From an uncultured bacterium (lineage in GTDB: Bacteria > Verrucomicrobiota > Lentisphaeria > Victivallales > UBA1829), in NCBI GenBank assembly GCA_902802585.1, contig CADCMR010000013.1, forward strand, positions 62,001 through 126,000: 64,000 bases of DNA, read 5' to 3'. Positions 43,296-51,496 of this stretch are shown piece by piece (the first letter of the stretch is position 1; every line of letters begins with the position of its first letter). The position numbers were made by a program, and so were the translations under genes. Under the pieces are notes generated by a model, which worked only from the letters and a program-made list of their open reading frames with translations, was not told the DNA's origin and made no database searches.

Positions 43296-43324
43296 TTGAA
43301 AAAGATGGGGGCGGGGTGTATAGT
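43296..43324 (+). promoter_or_regulatory. promoter of the ribosomal protein operon
   Basis: TTGAAA at 43296-43301, 17 bp, TATAGT at 43319-43324. The leader to rpmJ is about 140 nt, long enough for a regulatory structure, though none is obvious. Confidence 0.7.
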
Positions 43325-43472
43325 ATTAGCTCATTTGTGTATCGCGGCAAATTGTGGTGATTGCCGCGCATTCCATAGCACAAACCGCACGTATGACAGT
43401 CCAGACCGGAGCATGACCCCCGGACCGTACTGTCATGGACTCGAACAATACAAGATAAATCGGAGTACGAAA

Positions 43473-43589
43473 ATGAAAGTCTCTTCGTCCATCAAGCGCA
43501 GATGTGAAAACTGCCAGATCATCAAGCGCAAAGGCGTGGTCCGCGTGGTCTGCTCCCGCAACCCCCGCCACAAACAGAAACAAGGCTAA
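43473..43589 (+). CDS. rpmJ: 50S ribosomal protein L36
   Basis: This 38-residue protein begins [19 protein letters not shown] and ends in [11 protein letters not shown]. It carries the zinc-ribbon ligands Cys-X2-Cys-X12-Cys-X4-His of the zinc-binding L36 form. GGAG lies 8 bp before the ATG. It is first in the rpmJ-rpsM-rpsK-rpoA-rplQ group, the usual place. Confidence 0.95.
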   Translation: MKVSSSIKRRCENCQIIKRKGVVRVVCSRNPRHKQKQG

Positions 43590-43607
43590 GCCCGGAGACA
43601 ACGAACC

Positions 43608-44048
43608 ATGCCCAGAATTTTAGGTGTAGACATCCCGATGAACAAGCGCGTGAAATATGCGCTCCAGGCCATTTACGGTATCGGTCCCGCGATCGCGGAA
43701 GAGATCATCGTCAAGGCGAACATCGACCCCAACCTGAAAGCCAGCCAGCTTTCCGACGAAAACATTTCGGCGATCACCACCCTCCTTCAGAACGACTACA
43801 CGGTGGAAGGCGACCTCCGCCGTGAGATCATGATCAACGTCCGCCGCCTCCAGGCGATCGGATGCTACCGCGGTCTCCGCCACAAGAAAGGTCTCCCGAC
43901 CCGCGGCCAGCGTACGCGCACCAACGCCCGTACACGCAAAGGCAAACGCGTTACCGTCGGCGCCATCCGCGACAAGACCCAGCGCCGCACCGCCGCCTCC
44001 GACAAGGCTGCCGCCGCCGAAGCCGCCGCGGGCAAAGCCAAGAAGTGA
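43608..44048 (+). CDS. rpsM: 30S ribosomal protein S13
   Basis: S13 sits in the head of the small subunit and contacts the P-site tRNA. The family core is clear: MPRILGVDIPMNKRVKYALQ, IYGIGPAIA, LRREIMINVRRLQAIGCYRG, then GLPTRGQRTRTNARTRKGKR. At 146 aa it is longer than the usual 118-125 because of an added tail after the basic core, rich in Ala and Lys (TAASDKAAAAEAAAGKAKK). It follows rpmJ by 18 bp. Confidence 0.97.
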   Translation: MPRILGVDIPMNKRVKYALQAIYGIGPAIAEEIIVKANIDPNLKASQLSDENISAITTLLQNDYTVEGDLRREIMINVRRLQAIGCYRGLRHKKGLPTRGQRTRTNARTRKGKRVTVGAIRDKTQRRTAASDKAAAAEAAAGKAKK

Positions 44049-44096
44049 TCCGCGTGAGATCAGCAAACGAATCAACAAAAAGGTCATCGATCCACT

Positions 44097-44555
44097 ATGT
44101 CTGACGAAATCAAAGAAACCGCGGCCGCGCCTCAGGCTGCTGCCGAAGCCGCCGCTCCGGCCGCAGAGGCCGCCCCGGTCGACAACAAGCGCAAGAAAAC
44201 CGGCCGTTACATCCCCAACGGCATCGCTTTCATCCATGCCACGTTCAACAACACGAAAGTGGCGTTCACGGACCTCCACGGCAACGTGATCGCGTGGTCC
44301 TCCTCCGGCAAGAACGGCTTCAAGGGCTCCCGCAAAAGCACCGCGTACGCCGCCCAGGTCGTCGCCGCCGACGCCGCCAAGAAGGCGCAGGCATTCGGCA
44401 TGAAGGACGTCGAAGTCCGCATCAAGGGACCGGGCGCAGGTCGCGAATCCGCCGTCCGAGGCATCGCCTCCACCGGCATGGAAGTCAGCTGCATCAAGGA
44501 CATCACCCCCGTCCCCCACAACGGCTGCCGTCCCCCGAAGCGCCGCCGCAACTGA
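44097..44555 (+). CDS. rpsK: 30S ribosomal protein S11
   Basis: S11 forms part of the platform that holds the 3' end of 16S rRNA. The conserved parts [58 protein letters not shown] and [13 protein letters not shown] are present. At 152 aa it exceeds the usual ~129 through an Ala/Pro/Glu-rich N-terminal extension of about 25 residues. The gene order would normally put rpsD (S4) next; it is missing, and rpoA follows after 98 bp. Confidence 0.97.
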   Translation: MSDEIKETAAAPQAAAEAAAPAAEAAPVDNKRKKTGRYIPNGIAFIHATFNNTKVAFTDLHGNVIAWSSSGKNGFKGSRKSTAYAAQVVAADAAKKAQAFGMKDVEVRIKGPGAGRESAVRGIASTGMEVSCIKDITPVPHNGCRPPKRRRN

Positions 44556-44653
44556 CGGTTCTTCCGTTATTCTGTCCGGGTCGGACGTCCGGCCGCCCAG
44601 TTTAACCCTGAACCGATAACCCAGTCAATATTACATACCGGAGGTACTTCAAT

Positions 44654-45682
44654 ATGGCTTCTGTACTCACATTCCCGATGCCGCATGGAATCGTCGTCGA
44701 CGAAGAAACCGCTTCGAACACCTATGCCAAGTTCACCGCCGCTCCGTTCCAGAGCGGATTCGGCCACACCATCGGCAACGCCCTCCGCCGGGTGCTTCTC
44801 TCCTCCCTCGAGGGCGCGGCGATCTCCGCGGTCCGCTTTGACGGCACCACGCACGAGTTCTCCACGCTTCCGCACGTGATCGAAGATGTCACCGAGATCA
44901 TCCTCAACCTGAAGAAGGTCAAGCTCAACCTGAACTCCGACCAGGTCAAGGTCCTCGAAATCCGCAAGAAGAAAGCCGGCCCCGTCACAGCCGCCGACAT
45001 CATCACGGAAGGCACCGTCGAGGTCCTCAACCCCGACCAGCTCATCTGCACGCTTGACAAGGATTTCCCGTTCCATTGCGAACTTGAGGTCTCCAAAGGC
45101 CGCGGCTGGCAGCCCGCCGAACGCAACAAACGTCCCGACCATCCGCTCGGAACCATCGCGATCGACTGCCTCTTCAGCCCGATCACATACGTCCGCTACC
45201 AGGTCAGCGCCACCCGCGTCGGCGAAGAGACCGAAATGGACAGCCTCACGATTGAGATCCACACGGACGGACGCGTGACCCCGAACGACGCCTTGGAAAA
45301 GGCCGCGAGAATCCTCAAGGACCATCTCCGCCCGTTCCTCGGCAGCCACGCCGCCGACTCCGACATCTACAACCCGATCTCCGAAGAGGATATGAAGCGC
45401 TTCAAGCTCCTCACGCAGGACGTCGACGTCCTCGAGCTGAGCGTGCGCGCCCAGAACTGCCTCAACAATGCGGACATCAAGCTCCTCGGCGAACTCTGCC
45501 TCAAGACGGAATCCAAGATGCTCAAGTACCGCAACTTCGGCAAGAAGTCCCTCGACGAAATCAAGGAAAAGCTTGCCACGTTGAACCTCTCCCTCGGAAT
45601 GACCCTCTCCGAAGAACTCGAAACCGCCATTCTCGCCGAGGCCGAACGCGCCAAGGCCGTGAAGAACAAAGCGGGAGACTAA
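44654..45682 (+). CDS. rpoA: DNA-directed RNA polymerase, alpha subunit
   Basis: The alpha subunit scaffolds RNA polymerase assembly. The N-terminal dimerisation domain has FQSGFGHTIGNALRRVLLSSLEGAAI, the C-terminal DNA- and activator-binding domain has ELSVRAQNCLNNADIKLLGELC and KNFGKKSLDEIKEKL-like residues (YRNFGKKSLDEIKEKL). At 342 aa it is standard. GGAGG lies 7 bp before ATG. It ends 4 bp before rplQ. Confidence 0.98.
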   Translation: MASVLTFPMPHGIVVDEETASNTYAKFTAAPFQSGFGHTIGNALRRVLLSSLEGAAISAVRFDGTTHEFSTLPHVIEDVTEIILNLKKVKLNLNSDQVKVLEIRKKKAGPVTAADIITEGTVEVLNPDQLICTLDKDFPFHCELEVSKGRGWQPAERNKRPDHPLGTIAIDCLFSPITYVRYQVSATRVGEETEMDSLTIEIHTDGRVTPNDALEKAARILKDHLRPFLGSHAADSDIYNPISEEDMKRFKLLTQDVDVLELSVRAQNCLNNADIKLLGELCLKTESKMLKYRNFGKKSLDEIKEKLATLNLSLGMTLSEELETAILAEAERAKAVKNKAGD

Positions 45683-45686
45683 TATC

Positions 45687-46148
45687 ATGCGTCACCTCGT
45701 ACATACTGCCAAACTCAACCGCAACTGCGGCCACCGCAAGGCCATGCTGGTCAACCTCGCATGCAGCCTGATCGAACACGAATCCATCCAGACCACCACG
45801 ATCCGCGCGAAGGAACTCCGCCGTTTCGTGGAACGTCTCATCACCATGGCGAAGGCCGGCGGCGACCACAAGCGCCGTCTCGCGTACGCCAAGCTGAAAA
45901 TCAACACCCCGTCCGAATTCGCCCAGACCAAGAAGCTCGTCCTCAAGAAGCTCTTCGATGAACTCGGACCCCGCTTCGCGGACCGTCCCGGCGGATACAC
46001 CCGCATCATCCACATGCCGGCGCGCAGAGGCGACTCCGCCCCCATGTGCCTGATCCAGCTCCTCAACGAGCCCGTCAAGGCAAAGGCGAAGAAGGAAGAA
46101 GCGCCCAAGGCTGAAGAAGCCAAGGTCGAAGAAGCCAAGGCCGAGTGA
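45687..46148 (+). CDS. rplQ: 50S ribosomal protein L17
   Basis: L17 lies at the peptide exit side of the large subunit. The family core is RHLVHTAKLNRNCGHRKAML, LIEHESIQTTTIRAKELRR, and RFADRPGGYTRI. At 153 aa it is longer than the usual ~120-130, again by a charged Lys/Glu/Ala tail (KKEEAPKAEEAKVEEAKAE). It is last in the ribosomal group and is followed by the repeat/terminator array. Confidence 0.97.
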   Translation: MRHLVHTAKLNRNCGHRKAMLVNLACSLIEHESIQTTTIRAKELRRFVERLITMAKAGGDHKRRLAYAKLKINTPSEFAQTKKLVLKKLFDELGPRFADRPGGYTRIIHMPARRGDSAPMCLIQLLNEPVKAKAKKEEAPKAEEAKVEEAKAE

Positions 46149-46171
46149 GTTTTCACTTGTTTTGACAGAAT

Positions 46172-46485
46172 GGGCGGTTCGCCCGCCCGTCCCGTGTCCG
46201 AGCGCAGCCGGACACTTCTTCAGCACCGCTTGCGTAGTGCTCTCGCGCAGCAGAGCACTACATCAGCACACTATGTGTGGCTCTCCCGTCAAACGGAGAG
46301 CTTTTTTTCGTGCCCCGTTGTGCCCATGTCCGAACGGCTTCGGTACCGTTTGCGTTGTGCTCTCGCGCAGCAGAGCACTACATCAGCACACTATGTGTGG
46401 CTCTCCCGTCAAACGGAGACTCTCGCGCAGCAGAACACTACATCAGCACACTTCGTGTGTCCCGTCAAACGGAGGGCTTTTTTTG
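46172..46485. repeat. tandem structured repeat array after rplQ
   Basis: Three related units follow one another. A ~70-bp core at 46231-46299 recurs at exactly +120 (46351-46419), and a shortened third copy begins at 46420, +60 from the second. Each core holds a hairpin around CTCTCGCGCAGCAGAG (9-bp stem 46235-46243/46252-46260 in unit 1), a small CACAC/GTGTG hairpin, and an element CCCGTCAAACGG. Unit 1 is preceded by GTGTCCG/CGGACAC (46194-46200 and 46209-46215), a stem like that in the 16.1-kb repeats with different bases. All three frames are open across it because the spacing is a multiple of three; I do not take it as coding. Confidence 0.8.
46280..46308 (+). terminator. intrinsic terminator of the ribosomal operon
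   Basis: GCTCTCCCGT (46280-46289) pairs with ACGGAGAGC (46293-46301), with one unpaired C, and is followed by seven T (46302-46308). The shortened third repeat unit has a second hairpin with a T-run at 46478-46484. Confidence 0.85.
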
Positions 46486-46608
46486 CGTGTACGCATTGGT
46501 CAGTTGATGGAGGACCTATGTGCTCTTGTCAAAAGGGACGGCCAGCGAAAACAAGGGCATCCGCGAGGTGATTGAGCCACCATGAAAGGAACAAGCCTGC
46601 AAAGGTGG

Positions 46609-46647
46609 TAAAAAAAAAGACGGCTGCCCGCTAAGAAAGGAGCAGCC
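46609..46647 (-). terminator. intrinsic terminator of the exbB-exbD-tonB genes
   Basis: On the minus strand, GGCTGC (46647-46642) and GCAGCC (46627-46622) form the stem, and GTCTTTTTTTTT follows. It begins 31 bp after the tonB stop. Confidence 0.8.
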
Positions 46648-46678
46648 TCCGGCTCGATTGTCCGGAAACAACCGGGAA

Positions 46679-47611
46679 TCAAAGGATATTGAGCGTAACG
46701 GGGATGGTCACAGACTGAGGCGGCACGGGGACGACCTTCAGGTTCGCGAGCAGGGCATCCACCGCGGCGTCGATCGCCTTGTTGCCGGACTTGCTGACGA
46801 TGACGACTTTCGTAATGCGGCCGTCTTTCGCGATCGTGAGGTTGACGACCGGCCAGTTGGAGACCCTGCCTTTCAGCTCGACGTCGGACGGGGAAACGGC
46901 GTCCCATCTCGGGCGGATATACGCGTTCAGCTGTTCGTAGTATTTGCGCATCTCGGCGGTCGCCAGGATGCCATCCTGTCCGGGGTTGGTCGTGCCGTAA
47001 CGCCCCTGGACAGCGCCCGCCGCGGCATTGCGGGCATCCGCAAGAGCCTGCTGACGGGCCTGCGCGGCGGCTTTCGCCCTTTGCTCGGCGGCCTCGCGCG
47101 CTTTGCGGTCGGCGTCGATCTGAGCCTTTGTTCTGGTGTTCTGAGTGACATTGATCTCCTTCGCGTCCAGGAGCGTTTTCGGCTTCGGCGGATCCTGTTT
47201 CGTCTGCGTTTTCGGCGGATCGTTCTTCGGCGGCTTGACGTTCGTTTTCGTGTCGGTCTTCGGTTTCGGCGGCGGAGGTTCGACCTTCGTTTCGGTTTTC
47301 GGCGGAGGCGGCGGCAAATCAGGCGGCAGGTCGTCGACTTTCTGCGGATTCGGGATGTCATCCACGGAAATGTCCGGTTCGGGCGTCTGAACTGGAGCGG
47401 CATCCGCGGGCGCTCCGGCGTCCGGGGAATCACCGAGGGGGAGGTCGGCGAGCCCGACCTTCATGACGATGAGCGGCGGATCGAAGTACTCCGTGAGCGA
47501 GGAATAGATCAGCGGGACGGCGATGACGCCGATGTGCATCAGCAGCACGCCGAAAAGGATCGCCCGGGCGCGTTTCTGGTTGAAATAGGGATCTTTGAAC
47601 TGGCCGCCCAT
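46679..47611 (-). CDS. TonB/TolA-type energy-transducing protein
   Basis: The chain has a short cytoplasmic start, one membrane helix (AILFGVLLMHIGVIAVPLIY), a long Pro/Lys/Asp-rich periplasmic arm (residues about 60-140, with PPDLPPPPPKTETK), a charged Ala-rich helix (KAREAAEQRAKAAAQARQQA, TolA-like) and a C-terminal TonB-type domain (LKGRVSNWPVVNLTIAKDGR...VVIVSKSGNKAIDAAV). It transfers the proton-motive force from ExbB/ExbD to outer-membrane partners. The mix of TonB-like end and TolA-like helix makes TonB versus TolA uncertain. Its ATG overlaps the exbD stop (TAATG). Confidence 0.85.
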   Translation of the reverse strand: MGGQFKDPYFNQKRARAILFGVLLMHIGVIAVPLIYSSLTEYFDPPLIVMKVGLADLPLGDSPDAGAPADAAPVQTPEPDISVDDIPNPQKVDDLPPDLPPPPPKTETKVEPPPPKPKTDTKTNVKPPKNDPPKTQTKQDPPKPKTLLDAKEINVTQNTRTKAQIDADRKAREAAEQRAKAAAQARQQALADARNAAAGAVQGRYGTTNPGQDGILATAEMRKYYEQLNAYIRPRWDAVSPSDVELKGRVSNWPVVNLTIAKDGRITKVVIVSKSGNKAIDAAVDALLANLKVVPVPPQSVTIPVTLNIL

Positions 47612-48027
47612 TATTGTGCCTCCTCCTGCATGACAAGGTTGACGTTGCGGAATCCCGCCGCGCGGATGAGCTTCATGACGTTCATCACGATGCCGTATCT
47701 GAGGTCGCGGTCGCCCCGCAGGAAGATGGCGGTCTCGCGTCCGCTCTGCTGCTCGATGCGTGACAGGATAATCTGGAGCTCGGCTTCGCTGACGGTCTTT
47801 TTGTCGTAGACGATGGAGCCATCTGCCCTTACGTTTATGATCTTGGAGTCGGAATCCGGCTTGATGGGGTCGGCGTTCATCTCCGGCGGCGTGACGTCGA
47901 CGGAATACTCCAGCAGGGGCGCCGTGATCATGAAGATGATCAGCAGGAAAAAGAGCGTGTCGATCAGGTTCGTGAGATTGATCTCATTGTAGACCTTGAC
48001 CTGGGTTCTTCTGCGTTTCTGCTGCAT
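47611..48027 (-). CDS. exbD: ExbD/TolR-family biopolymer transport protein
   Basis: This 138-aa protein has an N-terminal basic stretch (QQKRRRTQVKVYNEIN), one membrane helix (TLFFLLIIFMITAPLLEYSV) preceded by the Asp that carries protons (LTNLIDTLFF), and a periplasmic domain with INVRADGSIVYDKKTV and FLRGDRDLRYGIVM. It forms the proton channel with ExbB. It lies between exbB (12-bp gap) and the tonB-like gene (overlap), a compact operon. Confidence 0.9.
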   Translation of the reverse strand: MQQKRRRTQVKVYNEINLTNLIDTLFFLLIIFMITAPLLEYSVDVTPPEMNADPIKPDSDSKIINVRADGSIVYDKKTVSEAELQIILSRIEQQSGRETAIFLRGDRDLRYGIVMNVMKLIRAAGFRNVNLVMQEEAQ

Positions 48028-48039
48028 GGGACCGCTCCG

Positions 48040-48783
48040 TTACTCCCGGTCCCCCGCCGCCGCGCGGTAGGAGTCGAGCTGTTCGATCTTGAACTTGGCG
48101 TAGACCTCCTCGACGAAATTGTCGAGATGCACCGTGATGTCGTTGATCATGCCGGAGATGAAGTTGGATCCGACCATGGACGGGAGCGCCACGAGCAGCG
48201 CGATCACGGTGGTGAGCAGTGCGCCGGAAACGCCGGGCGCGAGTGTCTGGACATCGGCCTTGCCCGCCTGCGCGAGCTTCGTGAACGCGACCGTAATGCC
48301 CCAGACCGTGCCGAACAGACCGAGGTACGGGCTGCCGCTGACCGCGGTCGACAGGATCATGGTGCGTTTCGCCAGAATCACGAGCTGGTCTTCGACTGCC
48401 TGGTTCATTGCCGAACGCATCACATCGAGCTCGTCGTCGCTCATGGCGCGGCGTCCGCCGCCGGGGAGTTCCAGGTGGAACGATTCGATGCGCTCGCAGG
48501 CGGCAAGGTAGACCGCCGCCGCCGGGGAGTTGGATTCCTGCGCCTTGTCCTTCATGCCGAGCGGATTGCGCTTTTCGCGGAATGCACGCAGGAACGCCTG
48601 GCTTTTCTTCATGGCGGTATGCAGGGAGAACAGCTTTTCGCCCATGATGAACCATACGATGACGGACGCGATAAAAAGAATGATGCAGATCACCTGCCCG
48701 ACAATATCGCTTTCCCGGAAAGCATAGGCGATACCGCCGGACGCGAGGAGAGGAGGAACGGACGAAAAAACACCGGGAAACAT
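48040..48783 (-). CDS. exbB: MotA/TolQ/ExbB-family proton channel protein
   Basis: This 247-aa protein has three membrane helices: VGQVICIILFIASVIVWFIM, SGSPYLGLFGTVWGITVAFT and GALLTTVIALLVALPSMVGS, the last two bearing the family signature (G-T-V-W-G-I and the polar Thr that lines the channel). With ExbD it harvests the proton-motive force to drive the TonB/TolA arm. The frame runs far upstream (antisense to the next genes), but ATG 48783 precedes the expected short N-terminus. It is first in the exbB-exbD-tonB operon. Confidence 0.9.
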   Translation of the reverse strand: MFPGVFSSVPPLLASGGIAYAFRESDIVGQVICIILFIASVIVWFIMGEKLFSLHTAMKKSQAFLRAFREKRNPLGMKDKAQESNSPAAAVYLAACERIESFHLELPGGGRRAMSDDELDVMRSAMNQAVEDQLVILAKRTMILSTAVSGSPYLGLFGTVWGITVAFTKLAQAGKADVQTLAPGVSGALLTTVIALLVALPSMVGSNFISGMINDITVHLDNFVEEVYAKFKIEQLDSYRAAAGDRE

Positions 48784-48833
48784 GAAAGACACCTCATTTT
48801 GGAAAAAAAATCTTAAAAACTCTATAAAATACT

Positions 48834-48862
48834 TTGCCAAGACCGATTTTTCAATGTATATT
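48834..48862 (+). promoter_or_regulatory. promoter of the ROK kinase gene
   Basis: TTGCCA at 48834-48839, 17 bp, TATATT at 48857-48862. The ATG (48913) follows a GGAAGGAG ribosome-binding site. Confidence 0.65.
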
Positions 48863-48912
48863 GTATCGGTTTTTCTGTTTTTTTCACTATTTTTCCGGAA
48901 GGAGCCATAATC

Positions 48913-49917
48913 ATGGAAACGCCATTCCCGATTCTCGGTTTCGACGTGGGCGGCACGAAGGTCGCCGTCTCGCTCGTCCTCAGCAACGGTACCCTCGTCG
49001 CGTCCACGCGCGTCCCGAACAAGGAACGCAACCCGGACGACGTGCTCCCCGCGATGGTTTCCGCAGGGAAATCCCTGCTCGCGGACGCGAACATCCCCCG
49101 GGAGGACCTGAAGGCGGTTGGCGTCTGCACGCCTTCGCCGCTCGACTTCAAAAACGGGATTGTGATGGGGCCGCCGAACATGAAGCTCTGGCGGCATGTC
49201 CCGATCCGCGACTACCTCGCCGACGCGTTCGGCGTGCGCGCGTTCTTCGACAATGACGCGAACGCGTCCGGGCTTGCCGAATGGCTCTTCGGATCCGGCG
49301 TCGGCGTGCAGGACATGCTGTACATCACCATGAGCACCGGCATCGGCGCGGGCGTCATCGCGAACGGCCGCCTCATGCGCGGCGCGACCTGCGACGGCGG
49401 CGAGGTCGGGCACATGATCCTCGACGTGGACGGTCCGCTCTGCAACTGCGGACTGCGCGGCTGCTGGGAGGCGTTCTCCGGCGGACGCGCCATCGCACAG
49501 CGCATCCAGCGGGAACTCGCGGATAAGCCGAACAGCTTCATCATGCGCCTCGTCGACGGCGACACCGGCAGCATCGACATGAAGGTGCTGTCCGATGCCG
49601 TGCTGGCGAACGATCCGTACGCGTGCGCGGTGTGGGACGAGATGATGGAACGCAACGCCCAGGCGATCGGCATGCTCCACAACATCTTCAACCCCTCGGT
49701 TATCGCCCTCGGCACCATCGCCATCCAGTGCGGCGCCCTCTTCATGGATCCGCTCCTCGAACGCGTCAAGAAGTACGGCTGGAAGCAACCGCGCGAGGCG
49801 TGCTCCATCGTACCCGGCAAGCTCGGAAGCAAGCTCGGCGAATACGCCGGCGCGTCCGTCGCGCTCTATGCGCTCCATGAGCTCGGCGAATGGAATCTGC
49901 CCTGGCAGAACGACTGA
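48913..49917 (+). CDS. ROK-family sugar kinase (glucokinase-like)
   Basis: ROK kinases phosphorylate glucose, N-acetylmannosamine and similar sugars. The ATP-binding motif ILGFDVGGTKVAVSLV opens the protein. The substrate block FFDNDANASGLAEW carries the catalytic Asp, MSTGIGAGVI is the phosphate-2 motif, and the ROK zinc-binding signature reads GHMILDVDGPLCNCGLRGCWE (His, and Cys-X-Cys-X4-Cys). At 334 aa it is a stand-alone kinase without an N-terminal DNA-binding domain. The sugar is not decidable; glucose is the default guess. Confidence 0.88.
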   Translation: METPFPILGFDVGGTKVAVSLVLSNGTLVASTRVPNKERNPDDVLPAMVSAGKSLLADANIPREDLKAVGVCTPSPLDFKNGIVMGPPNMKLWRHVPIRDYLADAFGVRAFFDNDANASGLAEWLFGSGVGVQDMLYITMSTGIGAGVIANGRLMRGATCDGGEVGHMILDVDGPLCNCGLRGCWEAFSGGRAIAQRIQRELADKPNSFIMRLVDGDTGSIDMKVLSDAVLANDPYACAVWDEMMERNAQAIGMLHNIFNPSVIALGTIAIQCGALFMDPLLERVKKYGWKQPREACSIVPGKLGSKLGEYAGASVALYALHELGEWNLPWQND

Positions 49918-49953
49918 ACGGGTTTCCACCTGGTATTTGACGGAATACATGCA

Positions 49954-50436
49954 ATGGGCAAGTTCAACATCAAAGAATACTACTCCACGAAACGGAAGCG
50001 CGACGTCGTGACCGGCGCCGCCATCGCCCTGTTCGGCGTCCTGATCGTGTTCCAGCTCTACATCACCATCCTCTTCCCGCTTCAGCTCCGCCACCAGAAG
50101 CTGCTGATCGCAGAAATGGAACGGGACGAGATGTACGAGCAGATCGACCGCATCCGTGACCTCATCCACGGCACCCGGGGAAAGGATTACGCCCAGGACG
50201 GCGAGATCAAGCTCGTCGAGGGCGTCATGGACCAGTTCGCGCTGCACGTGCGCGAGCACGGCAAGGAAATGACGCCGGAACAGGTGGGCAACCTCCGGAA
50301 CGTGCTGTCCCGCTACGAGCTGATCGTGAGGACCTGGCGGGAAAAGAAAAAAGACAACTACCATATCCGCCAGAACGAGCTCGACACCGCGCCATACGCG
50401 AAAAAGGTCGAAACCGATATCCTGAACACACACTGA
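49954..50436 (+). CDS. membrane-anchored helical protein, unknown
   Basis: This 160-aa protein has a basic N-terminal 18 residues, one membrane helix (VVTGAAIALFGVLIVFQLYITIL), and about 110 charged, helical residues (AEMERDEMYEQIDRIRDLIH, then LSRYELIVRTWREKKKDN) that should face the periplasm or form a coiled coil. No family is recognised. It lies between the ROK kinase (36-bp gap) and hldA (13-bp gap) on the same strand and is probably co-transcribed. No function is proposed. Confidence 0.55.
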   Translation: MGKFNIKEYYSTKRKRDVVTGAAIALFGVLIVFQLYITILFPLQLRHQKLLIAEMERDEMYEQIDRIRDLIHGTRGKDYAQDGEIKLVEGVMDQFALHVREHGKEMTPEQVGNLRNVLSRYELIVRTWREKKKDNYHIRQNELDTAPYAKKVETDILNTH

Positions 50437-50449
50437 GGTTATTCCAAAT

Positions 50450-51496
50450 ATGTCCCCCGCCATCTCCCCCGAACGTTTCAACACGCTCGTAAACGCCTCC
50501 AAACCGCTCCGCATCGCCGTGCTCGGCGACCTCATGCTCGATACCTACATCTCAGGCAGCGCCTCCCGCCTTTCCCAGGAAGCGCCCGTCCCCGTGCTCC
50601 GCGTCCGCGACAAGAGCATCCGCCTCGGCGGCGCGGCGAACGTCATGCGCAACCTGAAGGCGCTTTCGCCCGAGGCGAAGATTTTCGCATTCGGCATCGT
50701 CGGCGTCGACGAGCCCGGCGAGAAGCTCCGCGCCCTGCTCGCCGGAGCCCGCATCAACACCAACGGCATCGTCGGCGTCCCCGGTCGCGTCACCATCGAA
50801 AAGCAGCGCGTGATCGCCGGGAACCAGCAGATCGTCCGCATGGACTTCGAGGAGACCGCGCCCGTCGACACCGAAATCCGTGACAAGCTCATCGACACCC
50901 TGACCAAGAAAATCCGCCTGCACGAGCTCGACGCCGTCGTGATCGAGGACTACGCAAAGGGGCTGATCGGGCAGGAAATGCTTGACGCGATCGTCTCGAC
51001 CGCGTCCCACGAGGGCATCTTCACCGCGCTTGATCCGCACCCCGGAAACCCGGTCCGCACCAAGGGCATCTCCCTCATGACGCCGAACCGCATCGAGGCG
51101 TTCGCGCTCGCCGGCGTCTACCATTCCGACCCCGCGGGCGATCCGGCGAAGGATGCCGCCCTGCAGGAGGTCGCGAAGAAAATCCGCAGGGAATGGGCGC
51201 CCGACATCCTGCTCGTCACGCTCGGCCACCAGGGGATGGCGCTTTACTCCGAGAAGGAGCCGCGCGGGTTCGTGATCCCGACCATCGCGCGCGAGGTCTT
51301 CGACGTCTCCGGCGCGGGCGACACCGTCATCTCCGCGTTCACGCTGTACCATGCGGCGGGCGCGACCGACCGCGAGGCGGCGCTCATCTCGAACCAGGCG
51401 GCGGGCATCGTCGTCGGCAAGGCGGGCACCGCCACGACCGATCCGGCGGAGATCGCCGAGTCGTTCAAGCTGGAAGCGGAGAAACGCAATGCCTGA
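50450..51496 (+). CDS. hldA: D-glycero-beta-D-manno-heptose-7-phosphate kinase
   Basis: HldA (RfaE domain I) makes the heptose 1,7-bisphosphate used in ADP-heptose synthesis for the LPS core. It is a PfkB-fold kinase with VLGDLMLDTYISGSASRLSQ, EAPVPVLRV, IRLGGAANVMRNLKAL, VIEDYAKGL, DPHPGNP and the catalytic anion-hole block DVSGAGDTVISAFTL. At 348 aa only the kinase domain is present; the cytidylyltransferase domain of HldE is absent and must be coded elsewhere (hldC). It supports the heptose-LPS reading given by waaP. The maf start overlaps its end by 8 bp. Confidence 0.92.
   Translation: MSPAISPERFNTLVNASKPLRIAVLGDLMLDTYISGSASRLSQEAPVPVLRVRDKSIRLGGAANVMRNLKALSPEAKIFAFGIVGVDEPGEKLRALLAGARINTNGIVGVPGRVTIEKQRVIAGNQQIVRMDFEETAPVDTEIRDKLIDTLTKKIRLHELDAVVIEDYAKGLIGQEMLDAIVSTASHEGIFTALDPHPGNPVRTKGISLMTPNRIEAFALAGVYHSDPAGDPAKDAALQEVAKKIRREWAPDILLVTLGHQGMALYSEKEPRGFVIPTIAREVFDVSGAGDTVISAFTLYHAAGATDREAALISNQAAGIVVGKAGTATTDPAEIAESFKLEAEKRNA

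Noticed and set aside
43296..43472. Upstream extension of the rpmJ frame
   Set aside because: It begins on the -35 box of the operon promoter. L36 has a conserved MKV start at 43473 with its own ribosome-binding site.
46231..46460. Possible CRISPR array
   Set aside because: The repeats are long and themselves structured, spacing is 120 and then 60 bp with no unique spacers of constant length, and no cas genes are near.
46162..46575. Repetitive 137-codon frame in the array after rplQ
   Set aside because: All forward frames are open because the repeat spacing is a multiple of three. There is no ribosome-binding site, and the content is hairpins and terminators.
48784..50535. Minus-strand extension of the exbB frame through the ROK and next genes
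   Set aside because: The extension is antisense to clear genes. ExbB begins at ATG 48783 with the expected short N-terminus.
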